From: Hsuehochloa calcarea
Lineage: Eukaryota > Streptophyta > Magnoliopsida > Poales > Poaceae
Assembly: GCA_036346395.1 (NCBI GenBank)
Contig: CM070594.1
Span: forward strand, 58,761,519-58,825,518
DNA: 64,000 bases
Direction of reading: 5' to 3'
How positions within the stretch are numbered: the first letter of the stretch is position 1; each line of letters begins with the position of its first letter. The position numbers were made by a program, and so were the translations under genes. The notes beneath the pieces are model-generated. The model saw nothing but the letters and a program-made list of their open reading frames with translations, was not told the DNA's origin and ran no database searches. Below are positions 35,390 to 47,193 of the stretch, in pieces.

Positions 35390-35649
35390 TATTAGCCTCG
35401 TCGGTGTCCTGTTTTTTTTCTTCTCTTATTTATACTAATCAAAAAAATAACTAAAAAACTGAATACTACATACGCCTTCACACGACAGCCACCAACCCAT
35501 AACCAAACTTTCATGCGCCACTAAACATGACCGTTACTCACCCATAACTAGCGGACGAAATGGTGTTAATACTTAGCCATAACCAGCGTCATAACTCAGT
35601 TATGCAAACAGCAAAAACACAAAAAAACATCTCAAAGGATTATTCATCA
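35390..35649 (-). repeat. 3' LTR of the 2.8-kb copia
   Basis: Minus strand starts TGATGAATAATCC next to PPT. Differs from the right copy by substitutions and by a ~35-bp shorter region after 'cggtgt'. Confidence 0.82.
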
Positions 35650-35869
35650 AACACCCCCTAATCCTTGATGCGCTTTCTTGATCTTGACGATGTCGATCCC
35701 TGTGCACATCTCCTAGAACTTGATGCGGCTTAGCGCAATCGTCAGAATGTCAGATAGCTGCTCTTCGGTCTTGATGTACTCCACCTCAACTTTGCTATCT
35801 TCAACACACTCATATTTTTCCAGGCAAAACCGATTGGGTGCGGCCCAGCCGAAGCAAGTACAGTCGATT

Positions 35870-36250
35870 CTATGACTTATTTTCTCTGGCCAGCAATTTT
35901 CTCTCTTGATCATAAATGCTCATAATGTCTTCTTCCAACACCATTTTGTAGCCATGCTCGTCGAGGTACCCCAAACTGATTATATTACTCCTTAACTTAG
36001 GTATGTAATAAACATCGGCTAAGACTTTGTGCTCACCAGTTTGGCACTTGAACGACACCACGTCACGGCCACTGATTCCCACGTGGAATCCATCGCCAAA
36101 TCTCACTAACCCCAAACCGACATGTCCAGATCGGAGAACAGCTCACGACACCCAATCATGTGATTGGATGCTCCTATGTCGAGGTACCAAATGGGATTCA
36201 TCCCCCCCACTGACAGCTTTCCCCAGTGGTTCTCGACGATGGTGTACATG
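35870..36250 (-). pseudogene. Copia protease and GAG-pre-integrase start
   Basis: 'IWYLDIGASNHMIG' (36172-36180 for DIG) where copia proteases have DTG/DSG; then 'GLVRFGDGFHVGISGRDVVS', 'YIPKLRSNIISLGYLDEHGY'. The catalytic Thr codon ACA reads ATA. It ends abruptly at about 35870, where it joins a short pol C-terminal tail ('VEVEYIKTEEQLSDILTIAL', 35713-35850). Confidence 0.85.
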
Positions 36251-36849
36251 AGGTCGTGGTCGTGCACGAAATGAGCACTCATGGCCTCAACGGCCACCTG
36301 GAACTCCCCCACGGGCAACCCCACGTCCTCAAGCCACCTATTGTCGACGCCACCGGACACCGCGAGCGTCTCCAGGCACCGAACGAGCAACGTCGCACCG
36401 GCCCCGGCCTCCTCACCGCCGAGGAACATCAGGCACGATCGAAGATCACCGTGGCGCGCCCATAGTCCATGGCCACCTCCTGAAAGAAGTAGTCCTCCGC
36501 GCCGGCCACCCCATCCTCCGCGCAGCCCAGCCAAATTACGGCCGCCCACGCCGCCGCAAGGTTCGCCGATGACAAGGCGACATCGGCGGCAGAAGGCGAC
36601 GCGACGACGTCGACGAACATGTCGGTCGTGAGGCACGCCAGTAGGTCCACGGCGATGTCGCCAGACTCCAACAACGCCGCTTGTAGTTGTTCGCGACGTG
36701 ATCGGTCTCTATGCAAAGGGAAGCAATGTTTTTGGACACGAACGATCACATCTCGCTTGCACAATCCGTTCGCCCGCGACCATTCTTGCATTGCGTTCTT
36801 GAGCGCCGGCGGCATGGACGACGGCCGCACCGCCGACGCGGGCCGACAA

Positions 36850-37779
36850 GGACAACATGATGGGCGATTAAAGCACTCCTCCTCCTTCAAAGATATCTAC
36901 GCCCACATCATGCTCGCATGCCAAATCCATTAGGAGAGTCGGCTTGTCGTCCTTCTTGGGCGCAGAGATACACCCATTTTTTCTTCGCCTCATCACACTC
37001 GGATACGAAATGGCCGAACTCCCGATAATTGAAACACTGGATCTTCGACTTGTTGAACTTTCCGTGGTGCTTCTTCTAGTCGCCATCTTGACCAGGTCAC
37101 GGCCATCACCGCGCCCGCCATTCTTTTTTGTGCTGCTGCCGGAGCCCCCGCTGCTTCTCTTCTCTTCGGCGGCTTTGGTCTCCTATTCGTTGAGCGTGAG
37201 CAGCAGGTGCTCTCCTTATTTCTTGTTGCGTCACCGCCCCTTCAAGCTCTCCTCATACGCCCTCAAGAGTCCGATGGCCTCTATCATCGACATTGACGAT
37301 ACATCACCCTATTGCTCAATGGTGCTGACAATTAGTACGAATTTATAGGGGACAAAGTGTATGAGCTTCTCCATAACGGCTCTCTCCTTCACCTTGGTAC
37401 TGAGAGCACGTATCTTGTTGACTATGGTGGTGAGATCTAAGGCAAACTTAATGATTGCCTCCGAGTTCTCCATGTAGATATGCTCAAACTCCCTCTTAAG
37501 AGTTTAAACGCACGTCTTCTTGACACGGTCTTCATCAACGTGCATCTCTTTGAGCGCTTCCCAAGCCTCCTTTATCGTCTCCTTCTCGGATATGGCCATT
37601 ACAACAGCCTCCGGCACGACTTGGACTATGGCAGCGAGAGCCATCTGGTCTTTCTTCTTATCGGCCAATTCTTCACCCTCTATTACCGCCCACGCTCCTT
37701 GCGCTCGCATGATGATCTTCATCTTCACCGCCCACACCCTGTAATTGCTTTCCGAAAGCATGGGGTATTGGAGGGTCAC
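36850..37779 (-). pseudogene. Copia Gag (UBN2-type) with degenerate knuckle
   Basis: Minus strand from 37779: 'QYPMLSESNYRVWAVKMKII', 'MRAQGAWAVIEGEE', 'KKDQMALAAIVQVVPEAV', 'EAWEALKEMHVDEDRVKK' is the copia Gag N-domain. After frame changes, a nucleocapsid motif C-F-N-Y-x4-H-x4-C near 37000-37040 has Tyr (TAT at 37025-37027) where the second zinc-binding Cys (TGT) belongs. Not functional as written. Confidence 0.85.
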
Positions 37780-37914
37780 AAACTCCCTCCCTCACCGGCA
37801 AGATTACTCAGCAGCGTGCCGCCGCCACTACGCCGCGCGCCTTTGTAACGATCCTGGTACCTAATGGAGACTCTGAGCCGTCACGCGACATCTTCACAGG
37901 GAAGAGAGCACAAA

Positions 37915-37926
37915 GCTCTGATACCA
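37915..37926 (-). other. PBS of the 2.8-kb copia
   Basis: Exact TGGTATCAGAGC on the minus strand, complementary to initiator tRNA-Met, two bases from the LTR end. Confidence 0.9.
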
Positions 37927-37928
37927 AT

Positions 37929-38225
37929 TATTAGCCTCGTCGGTGTTTACGCACGCGAAAACGCCTGGACACACACGATCGCCTGGAAACTCTAAGGAGA
38001 AAATAAATACATAAAACGTTTTGTACTTCACAACATCAGAACATTTCCTGATTTTTTTCTTCTTTTATTTATACTAGACAATAAAGATGGCTAAACATGA
38101 CTGTTACTCAGCCATAACTAACGCATGAAATGGTGTCAATACTCAGCCATAACCAGCTTCATAACTCATCCACGCAAATAACAAAAAAAAACACCCAAAA
38201 AAACAGGTTACAGGATTATTCAGCA
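37929..38225 (-). repeat. 5' LTR of the 2.8-kb copia
   Basis: Minus strand starts TGCTGAATAATCC and ends ACACCGACGAGGCTAATA, followed by the PBS. Confidence 0.82.
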
Positions 38226-38481
38226 ACGTAACTTTTACACTACATGCGCTTTGTGACCTATGCGATGCATTTGTATAGTCCGAATCCCACCTCTAATTCT
38301 TAAGGAGTAGCACTCCTACGATGCTTTTGGAGAGGTAGGACTCAATAGTCACTTGTGTTGACTGCGAACAAGAGTCCAGTCAAACCACGAAGACTTCTTT
38401 TACTTTTTTTTTCTTTTTTTTTTTAAAACCACAAAGACTTCTCGCCTGCCTGACTCCAACCAGTCCAAACGTCTATGTGCA

Positions 38482-39385
38482 TAGGGGTGAATAACGGGTT
38501 CGGCTCGGTTCGGCTCGGTAAGAAAACGAGCTCGGCTCGACTCGGTAAGCTAACGAGCAAAATACCAGGCTCGGCTCGGCTCGTTAAAAACTCGAACTCT
38601 ACTCGTTAGGCTCGTTATTAATAAAAATTCATGTAGTCCATCTCTGTTAATCAATTATCATGCTACCATCACCATGCACCATCTCTGTTATGCAATTAAC
38701 CCGCTTATAGCATGTGAAAGTGGAGACAGAGGCTGAGCCCAGACCGGAGCCGAGGCGGGAGGTAGCGGAAGTGGGAGGCCGGGACCGGAGCAGGAGGTGG
38801 CGGAAGGCAGAAGCAGGAGGCCAGGGGCGGAGTAGGGCCTGGAGCCAACGGGCGGCAAGGGCCGGCTGGCGGCCAGATAGGGTACTGGGTTGCAGCGGGA
38901 GGCTGGGGCTCGAACCGGGATGCAAGGCGGCGCACGCGGTACTGGGTGGCGAGCGGGGCCGGAGTAGGTCCTGGAGCAATGGAGCCAGCGGGGGTGGGCG
39001 GGCGGTGGTCCTGCAGGGGTAGGTGAATCAGGGAATGAACTGGAAGGCTAAGCACATGAGCCCTGAGCTGCCGAGTATTAGGGATGAGGGACTTAGAAGT
39101 TAGGGTTGCGCCGAGCACAGTGGCCAATGGGTTGGGTCTGGAACTGGCCAGTGGGCTGCCTGGCGGTCAACCAAGATGTCTTGGAACTCTGGAAGTCTAG
39201 TGAGTGAACGAGCTAAACGAGTTAACGAGCAACTCGCGAGCCAGCTCGACTCGGTTCGTTAAGAAAACGAGCTAAATTGTTGGCTCGGCTCAGCTCGTTA
39301 AGGGACCGAGTTCGAGCCGAGTCGAGCTGAGCCCTTAACGAGCCGAGCTGATTCGCGAGTTTCGAGTTTTTTTTTTCCACCCCTA
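38482..39385. mobile_element. hAT-like non-autonomous DNA transposon
   Basis: 904 bp with perfect 8-bp terminal inverted repeats TAGGGGTG / CACCCCTA. It is flanked by 8-bp direct repeats TATGTGCA (38474-38481) and ATTGTGCA (39386-39393), six of eight bases identical. Both termini carry dense subterminal arrays of 'ggctcggctcg' and 'ctcgttaa' type motifs (38500-38640 and 39200-39365), in inverted orientation to each other. TIR and 8-bp TSD are diagnostic of the hAT superfamily. The GC-rich centre has no transposase frame; the Pro-rich minus-strand frames there look like composition effects. Confidence 0.85.
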
Positions 39386-39393
39386 ATTGTGCA

Positions 39394-39976
39394 AAGTGCA
39401 AACAAAAACAAGGCTTCAGGTTACTTTTCAATCCTCTGCCACGGAGACAGCCAGACCATCTGCTCATGGCAGCATCTGAAATCCACACCGACAAAACTTG
39501 CAAAATCTTTCAGACACCCTGTATCATAAACAATGCATTGCATAGTTTGCATTGCCACTGGGCGCACAGTGTCAGACTAGCCAGTAATTAAACTTACTGT
39601 GGACTTGGAAACTTTGCAGCATCACAAGAAATGCACTGCCACTGGGAGATAGATACAGGCTACAGTGCCATCAGACCAATAATCCATCACTCGCTGTCCC
39701 CTGCACACGCCACAATCGCTCGCTGCCTGTGCAACGAGGCGCAAACACCAACCAATCGATCGAAGCGAGTGAAAAGGCCACTGTATACCGAGTAGTAGTA
39801 AAATAAAGGGTGGTAAAGAGAAAAGGTGAAAGCTCCAAGAGGGGAATTTTTCGTGGCTGGTGATATTGGAGTAGGTTAGAGCTAAAGGTAATTGCTGCCA
39901 CTGAACTCGACGATCGACGCGATAACGACAACTTGGGAGTCGACACCTGTCCCCCATGGCCTAATGCAAAGAGCTT
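39394..39976. other. Unassigned flank of the copia insertion
   Basis: No recognisable protein. The minus-strand 111-codon frame (39622-39957) has one hydrophobic segment but no known motif. This stretch and 48481 onward were continuous before the 8.5-kb copia inserted. Confidence 0.4.
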
Positions 39977-39981
39977 CACTG

Positions 39982-40436
39982 TGTTAGATTGATCTCGGCT
40001 AACAGCCGAGACCGAGTCTCACGGGGCAAAGCCCACCATCGCGCCCTGATCGGGGGCGGTTCCAACTGCCTTTTGGTTCTGGTCCCGGTCTCCTCTAGCG
40101 CTAAATAAAAGAAGGGATACGGCTGGGTTTTGCTTAAGGATTCAAAACCTAAGAACGTCCCTACATACGCCCGATCGATAACGTAATCGAGGAGAACGAA
40201 GCCGCGGACGCGTCAAGCATCACCGTGACGCCGCCGCTCCACTACGACATTCGCGACTCAAGCCGAGATCCCGGCGCCGATCCGCGCCGACTCGATCGTC
40301 ACGACCAACCTCGATCCGATGGCTTCACCGGATCGGCACGCACTTTGATTCCGCACTAATATTTTTTGGTTAGGTGTTCTTTTGTGAACTAGGGTTCATG
40401 TTTTTAGATTAGATCTTTGCCTAACAATGGTATCAG
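39982..40436 (+). repeat. Copia 5' LTR
   Basis: TGTTAGATTGATCTCGGC to CTTTGCCTAACA. Contains a TATA-like 'ctaaataaaagaag' (about 40100). Nearly identical to the 3' LTR except for a cluster of one-base indels in the GC-rich part (40200-40345). Confidence 0.95.
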
Positions 40437-40437
40437 A

Positions 40438-40449
40438 GCATCCCTAGTT
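40438..40449 (+). other. Copia PBS (tRNA-iMet)
   Basis: Exact TGGTATCAGAGC one base after the 5' LTR. Confidence 0.93.
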
Positions 40450-41583
40450 CATACTTGAACCCGATTAAACCTCAGCCCATGTTTACCCGCTCGGATCTAG
40501 GTCCTATTGACTCGACTTAGCACTTAGAAGGAGGGGATTCACAATCCTCACCAAAACCCTAAAGAAATCTAAAGCCCGACCTCAAAAACTCGATCCAAGT
40601 AGCGGCGATGGAATACTTACGCTTTTGTAGATCAGAGCTCGCCCGGCCTAGGGCACCGCCAGTAGTTCGCTGACGGCTGCGCTGGCGACCTCGCCGCACG
40701 CTACGGCGAGGAGAGGCGCGGCGCCATATCTTCGCGCCGCCCGGCCTTCGACCAAGATCGCTTTCCTTAGCCGCCGTGGCTGTTGATCTCCGCCCGCTCG
40801 CTCCAGACGCGAGAGCTTCCGCCGATGCCATCGAGCGATTTTTTTCGGAGGGGAACGGGGAAAATGAAATTAGGGTTAGGGTTCGCCGAATCGCCGGTTT
40901 ATATACCGCACGACTTTCGCTCCCAGCCGTCTGATTCAATCCGACGGTTCTCGTTCGTTCCGATCCGGTGGATTTTTTTATCACGGGTTTGTTTCGGCCG
41001 TCCGTTTCGATCCAACGGTCACCAATGATTCGGGGTTTCTCTCGGGCCAGCGTCGCGCGCGTGGGCCGAATCGGCGTGGACCGGACGCAGGCCGAGCCCG
41101 GGCGCTGTGCATCTGATGCACAGTGCTTTTTCCTTTTTTTACAAAATTGTTTTTATGATTAAGTTTTATGATTATTATTTTATTTATTTATTGTGCACTG
41201 TTTTATTAATGATAATTGATCAATTTTTAGTATGAATTTGTGGTTATTTTTATTTAATCTTGTGCATGTTTTTTTGATTAATGTTAATCTCTCATGTAAC
41301 TGTGATAATTATCTCTGATTAAAATTGAACCAACGAGATATTTTAATTAGAGAATTTTATTATGATTTATTCTGGCATTATGTATACACATGATTACATA
41401 CTGACCAACGTTGTTTGTAGTCATGTGTCGCCACATTAATTGTTATAGTTCTTTTATTTCGCCAACGGTGATATAAACTAGAACTCGTAATTTTGCATGT
41501 TATTAATCGCACTAACGTAGGGTTAATTGCATGCAATACTTTATGCCATTTCTAATTTTTCCTCAGATTTTAATGTTCAAAGA
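40450..41583 (+). other. Copia 5' leader
   Basis: 1.1 kb between PBS and gag: first GC-rich (40600-41110, with an unrecognised minus-strand 141-codon frame), then strongly T-rich to 41580. The GC-rich part with 'tccgatccggtgg' and 'atccaacggtcacc' looks like host promoter-type sequence, but no gene is supported. Confidence 0.55.
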
Positions 41584-42640
41584 ATGAATGCTTCAAATGT
41601 TGTCGCTACAATTGATAACATTGAGCAGCTTACGGGGAGCAACTTCCCCGCTTGGAAAGAAAGAATTTCAATTGTCCTTGGGGTATTAGACCTTGATTAT
41701 GCATTAAGGTGCCTGCTCCCGTTTCTCCCACCATTGGTGAGGACGATTACGATGAGAAAAAGAAAATATATGATAATAATGTTGAAAAATGGGGCGGTCT
41801 AACCGCTCTATCATTAATGATTATGAAGACCTCTATCTCGGCCGAATCGGGAGCAATCCCGCATTCGAAAATGCTAAGGAGTATCCGCTTCAGAGAGGAG
41901 AAATTCAAAGGCTCCACTAAGGTTTATGCCAAGACATTAATCCGCAGGCTTCTATCCACTAAGTATGACGGGTCCAAAGAAGATAAGAGAGCACATCATG
42001 ATGATGACCGATATGGTCGGAAAACTCAAGGGCATGGACATGGAAATATCGATGGTTTCCTAGTTCACTTCATAATGACTTCTCTTCCTTCCGAATACAC
42101 CGCTTTTAAGATAAACTATAATACTCTTAAAGATAAATGGAGCATGAGCGATCTTATCGCCATGTGTGTCCAGGAGGAAGAAAGGATTAGGGCCAAAAGA
42201 AAGATTTAGTGAATCAAGTTGGCGGTCCTAGCAAAAGGAAGTTCTCGGGGACTTCAAATCCAAGAAAAGGTCGACTACTCTCCTAATTCAGATAAATCGG
42301 GGCCTAAGGTGCAAAATACACCTAAGCCCAATGTTGCTTCGCTAAAGCACCAAGTGGGAATGCATGTCACTTCGCAAAGAGCCGTGACATTTCGGAAGGA
42401 TTGTGTTGGTTTCCTAAAGTGGCTCGCCAAGAAGGGTAATGATTCTATAACGCTTGTTGATGAAACCCTTTATACTAATTTTTCCCTTAAATCTTGGTGG
42501 ATTGACTCAGTGCAACTGCACGTGACCAACTCTTTACTGTGGATTCCATACCGTGAGAACACTAAGAAAGGGGGAGCAAGTCTTAGAGTCATGATGAAAA
42601 AGAAGCCGAAGTGGAATCAATTGGTTCTGTCTCCTTAGTT
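41584..42640 (+). pseudogene. Copia Gag
   Basis: ATG 41584 opens 'NASNVVATIDNIEQLTGSNF', 'PAWKERISIVLGVLDLDYAL', a typical copia Gag start. The frame shifts at about 41715, then 'PTIGEDDYDEKKKIYDNNVE', 'SLMIMKTSIS', 'DGFLVHFIMTSLPSEYTAFK', 'MSDLIAMCVQEEERIRAK' in another frame, and a third frame (42219-42640) covers the zinc-knuckle region with Cys/His spacing scrambled. 'atcgatgg' near 42045 and 'gcttcgct' near 42338 fit loss of the T of CTG. Confidence 0.88.
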
Positions 42641-43850
42641 TTAGATAGCGGCTTCACACTTCGCCTTAATAATGTAGTTTTTGTTCCTTCCATTAGGAGG
42701 AATTTAATTTGAGATCTTTATTGGACGATGATGGATTCAAATGTAATTTTGGTAACAATAAGTGTGTTATCACATTTAATTCAAATAATGTTGGTCTTCT
42801 TTGTTAGACAAGACAAGCTTTATATGCTTTCCTTAATGAATCACCGATATCTTTGAATGTGTGTGATACTATGCATAAAAGAATATGAGACTTCTTGGCG
42901 TAGCGTGGCATCGCTGCTTAGGCCACATTTCAAGGGGAGAATGGAGCGCCTCATTAAGGAAGAGATTCTCCAACCATTATATTTCTCGACTCGGACCATC
43001 GCATTGATTGCATTAAAGGAAAATACGTAAAGAAAATAAAGAAGGAGCAACTCGCACTCGTGACTATTAGAGTTAATTCATACTGATATTTGTGGTCCTT
43101 TTCCTGTGACATCAGTGGATGGTTTTGATTCTTTCATTACATTCACTGATGATTTCTCCCGTTATGGTTATATTTTTCCCATTAAGGACCGATCCGAGTC
43201 ACTTGATAAATTTAAGATATTTAAGGTCAAGTTGAAAATCAGCACAACCTAAGAATCAAAGTGGTAAGATCGACCGTGGGGAGAATATTATGGAGACATG
43301 CCCTTATGGCCAAATTCCTGGCCCTTTCGCTAAGTTCCTTCAGGAAAATGGCATTGTTGCCCAATATTCTACACCAGGTGAACCTCAGCAAAATAGGGTA
43401 GCTAAGAGACGCAACCGTACACTTATGGATATGGTACGGAGCATGCTTAGCTACTCTAGTTTATCAACTGGTTTATGGATGGAGGCACTAAAGACAGCAG
43501 CACATATTCTTAATAGGGTTCTCAGTAAATCAGTACCTAAGACACCTTATGAATTATGGACTGGGAGAAAACCAAGTTTGAAATATTTAAGAGTATGGGG
43601 TTGTTGTGCTGAAGCTAAGATATTTAATCCACATATTGGAAAATTAGATACTAAGACAGTAAGTTGCCATTTCATAGGGTACCATGAAAGATCTAAAGGG
43701 TATCGGTTTTATTGTCCTGATAGAACAACTAAGTTTGTAGAAACAAGACATGCTGTGTTCTTAGAAAATAATGAGGACCTGGAGCCTAGGAAAATTGATC
43801 TTGAAGAGAAGCGGGTTTACGTTCCCTCACCGCTTATCCCGTAGATTTTA
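42490..43850 (+). pseudogene. Copia protease and integrase
   Basis: 'WWIDS' at about 42496-42510 is the protease active-site region (DSG broken by an indel). 'LNNVVFVPSIRRNLI' follows (about 42665-42710). The integrase HHCC region is near 42890-43030 ('cgtggcatcgctgcttaggc' with 'CIDCIKGK'); the core starts at 43078 ('HTDICGPFPVTSVDGFDSFI', 'TFTDDFSRYGYIF'). A long clean frame 43290-43844 covers 'NRTLMDMVRSMLSYSSLSTG', 'LWMEALKTAAHILNRV', 'TPYELWTGRKPSLKYLRVWG' and the C-terminal region. Confidence 0.9.
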
Positions 43851-43859
43851 TTCTCGCAC

Positions 43860-45005
43860 TTGTGTGGTTGCACCTCCAAAGACAAAATAATCGTTGATGC
43901 ACCCATCGTTGAGGTCTCTGAAACTCCTAATGTCATACCTAATGACGAGCCTCAGCAGTCTCCTGCACCTCAGCAGCCTCCTACAATAGTTGCTGAACCT
44001 ATTAGAAGATCACAGCGGGAGAGAAGATCTGCCATCCCAAATGATTATGTTGTTTACATGAATGAGGATATTAATGATATAGGGAAGGTAGATGATCCCA
44101 CCTCTTATAAGGAAGCAATAATGAGTGAACATTCTCCTAAATGGCTTGATGCCATGAAGGATGAACTAAAGTCTATGAGCACTAATGATGTATGGGACTT
44201 AGTAGAAATTCTGACGGAGTCAAAACACTAGGGTCTGTAAATGGGTCTACAAAACAAAGCATGACTCTAAGGGAAATATCGAAGGTTCAAAGCAAGACTC
44301 AGAGCAAAAGGCTTCTCACAAAGAGAGGGGATTGATTATAATGACACTTTTTCTCCCGTCTCGACTAAGGATCGCTCGTAATTGTTATGGCACTTGTAGC
44401 TCATTATGATTTAGAGCTACATCGATGGATGTTAAGACGGCATTCCTTAATGACGATTTGCAAGAAAATGTTTTCATGACTCAACCTAAGGTTTTGTCGT
44501 GGAAGGTAAGGAGCATATGGGATGTCGACTTAAGAAATCTATTTATGGCTTAAAACAAGCATCGAGGCGTTGGTACCTCAAATTTGATAAAGTTATAAGG
44601 AATTTTGGATTTAAGGAAAATGAAGTTGATAACGCATATATGTTAAGATCAAGGGAGTAAATTCACCATCTTAGTGCTTTATGTGGATGATATCTTATTG
44701 GCTAGCAAGCGATAAGGATATCTTTGTTTGAGACCAAGAGATTTCTCTCATCTAATTTTGATATGAAGGATCTCGGTGATGCCTCTTACGTTCTTGGCAT
44801 TGAAATTCACCGACAGTCCAAAGGAGTATTAAGTTTATCTCAAAAAGCATACGCTGACAGAGTACTAAAGAGATACAATATGCATAAATGCTCGCTCACC
44901 GCTCCTATCGTTAAGGCGATAAGTTTGGGACATTTCAATGTCCAAGGAACCAATATGAAACCGATCGATGAAGACAGCCTTACGCTTCATTGCCTAAGCA
45001 TTATG
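43860..45005 (+). pseudogene. Copia reverse transcriptase, first part
   Basis: 'SHSPKW'-like start: 'SEHSPKWLDAMKDELKSMST', 'NDVWDLVE'. The body (44240-44700) is frameshifted but readable, e.g. MDVKTAFLN near 44425-44455, and the catalytic motif YVDDILLAS at 44680-44706 is intact. The frame 44724-45005 has 'DMKDLGDASYVLGIEIHRQS', 'KGVLSLSQKAYADRVLKRYN'. Coding is cut at 45005 by the solo LTR. Confidence 0.92.
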
Positions 45006-47193
45006 TGTAATACTCCTAATAGAATTCGGTTAATAGAATGAAGTCGAGGGTAAAAGAAAATTGCAAATTCGAATTTCCAGTCAATGGGGTTTTCTATTTT
45101 ATTCGCCAACTGGGCTGGCCGCCACCCAGAGGCCCAAGAGGGGAGGAGGCCCAAGGGGGCGGCCAAGGGAAGGGGAGGCGCCCCAACCCTAGCCGCCTCC
45201 CCATTCCTCCTCTCCCTCCCACCCTTGAGCCGCCACCTCTCCTCTCCCATGGCGGCTCCTTGCTGCTCCCTCGTGTCCTCGCTCTTTGTGGTGTTGTCTC
45301 CGTGATCCCGGTGCTTCTCCCCAAGATCCCCTCCGACATCTCCTTTCCCTCCGCCGCCACCGGCCATCCTTCGTGATCTTTGTGGCGGCCCTTTGGAGAG
45401 GGAGGAGAGGAGAAGGAGGAGGCCTTAGGGAACCAGTTCATCGTCGTTCTTCGGTCTTCAAGGGTAACGAAAGTCCCGATTCGCTGTTTGTATTAGTTTT
45501 GTTGCACTTTTGTTCATTTGGATGGGTTTGGTCTGCGAATCCAGATCTGTCCAGATTAGTGCAGTAGTTTGTGCGTGGGATTGAAGGCCTTTAGAGGCCG
45601 AATCTCAGGTCGACGTCTTCTGGAGAATTGTTCCTGGTTTCATTAGCTTTCTTTTGGCACCTGGATCACGAATTGTCACCCAGTAGTTTAAAAGTTATGA
45701 CTGTTTTACCACGTACTGCTCTGTCTGTCAGAAATTCTGGGTATAGTCGGTTGCACCTAGGTTTTGATCTAGTTAGAGTCAGAATCAGGTCGGCCACCCA
45801 ACTAGGTTTATGAATATAATTTCACCATGTTTCCAGGCTGATAAAGATCACTTTATTTGGATCAGTGGTTTAAAAGTTAGAGCCTTTTCTTTAGGGCTGT
45901 TCTGAATTCTGGGCAGACTGCAGTTATAGTTTTCATTGGATGGTTAGACCTCTGTTTTGGCCGAATTAGAGTTTACCATCAACTAGAGTTTCGTAGCCTG
46001 TTACGTTAAGAAAATCTGGGCACTGGTTTCGTGTCGCTTCGAGTTCCATATAATTAAATATGCTTTTTCTCGCACCGCTGCTCATAAGGGCTGAAATCGC
46101 GTAATAGTTTATTTTCAATTTGGGTCTATGCGGTATATTGAATAGTCGGGGTTATTGTAGAACATCGGTAGTAGTGTTATATCGTTGTTCTTATTTTGGG
46201 AACATGCTTGTGTAGGCGGTGAGACATCCGTGTGGGAACACCTCCGCTGTTCGCTAACGAGTCACTACGCAAAAGGCAAGTAATTGTATGCATAATGATA
46301 TGTTGTTTACATGAATGTTTTGTACCTTGTTCATGATGTTGATATACTGCAAGTACCTTGTATACTATGTTTGATGCAAAAATGTGATGGGTGAGTGAAT
46401 GATTATAGTTGTTCGTACTTGTAGATGAATGCCATGTGTTTCTTTTCAATTATGAGTACTATTCAATATTGCCATGGGATCACACCATGACATGCATAAA
46501 TTACATTTGTAAGACCCATCAATTCCAAGATGGGCACTTGAAAATCCCATCAATTCCGAATGGGTACATGAGTCCACCATTCCAATGTGGGCCATGTTAC
46601 GTGAGTCCACCATTCCAATGTGGGCCACGTTGACTGGTCGTATGAAACGCTCTTCATACGATTACTTTAAGTGAACACCGACGGTGTTTCACTCGCTATA
46701 CCCAGATATGCCGCAATATGTCCAATTCCTTCAATGCATCATTCCACTTCATCCATTCATAAATTCGTTTCCAGTAAATGTTCAAATGATGATTGTGATA
46801 TATTGCTCATGGAATGTTTGATTGTTACATACAGTTACTTGCTGAGTCTTTGGCTCATTCTTGCTTTGTTGTTTTATTTAGGTAAATGACAAGGAAGAAT
46901 GATCTTGTGGAGAGTAGTTCATCACGATGCACTCACTACCATAAACCAAACATTTTGAGGACTTTTACTTCGTTAATTATGACTTGTGTTGAATTGTAAT
47001 AAGCCGCTTTGGTCATAACTACCTTATCTCTCGTAATTGTTTATTTCTATTCCATTGATTAAACTCGATGATGAATTCTTGTTTCGTATAATCTTCCTAC
47101 TTGATTAACTTTGGTCATGTGATTTGATGTTATTCTTCTAAAGAGTAGTGGTTGTAGGTGACATCTTGACTTCCTTATAGTCAGGGTGTTACA
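45006..47193 (+). repeat. Solo LTR (2.19 kb) inside the copia RT
   Basis: Starts TGTAATACTCC, ends GGGTGTTACA, flanked by perfect 5-bp TSD TTATG (45001-45005 and 47194-47198). No PBS, PPT or coding domains lie inside. It has the AT/GC layout of a gypsy-type grass LTR, including a GC-rich coding-like part (45110-45430) and 'caaaggcaagtaattg' near 46270, comparable to the LTR at 2971. A solo LTR is normally the product of recombination between the two LTRs of a full element. Confidence 0.92.
46570..46636. repeat. 33-bp tandem duplication in the solo LTR
   Basis: 'agtccaccattccaatgtgg' occurs at 46571 and 46604 (period 33), with a weaker relative ('tcaattccgaatgggtaca') just upstream. Confidence 0.85.

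Larger units (their letters stand above)
35390..38225 (-). mobile_element. 2.8-kb copia deletion derivative (LTR-gag-PR-LTR)
   Basis: LTRs of about 260 bp (35390-35649) and 297 bp (37929-38225) share 'tattagcctcgtcggtgt' at one end and 'ggattattcanca' at the other, and both contain 'actcagccataac'-type sequence. The minus strand has PBS TGGTATCAGAGC just inside the right LTR and a PPT (ATTAGGGGGTGTT) at the left LTR. Between them only gag, protease and a short RNase H tail remain, so the integrase-RT body is missing. No matching target-site duplication was found. Mobilisation would have to be in trans. Confidence 0.88.

Noticed and set aside
35380..38235. Target-site duplication for the 2.8-kb copia
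   Set aside because: Flanks 'gtagc' (left) and 'acgta' (right) do not match, so no TSD is claimed.
40559..40984. Minus-strand 141-codon ORF as a captured gene in the copia leader
   Set aside because: GC-rich Arg/Ser-rich translation with no recognised domain. Captured host sequence is possible but not supported.
45038..45567. ORFs inside the 2.2-kb solo LTR
   Set aside because: Several frames open on both strands in a GC-rich LTR segment, no domains.
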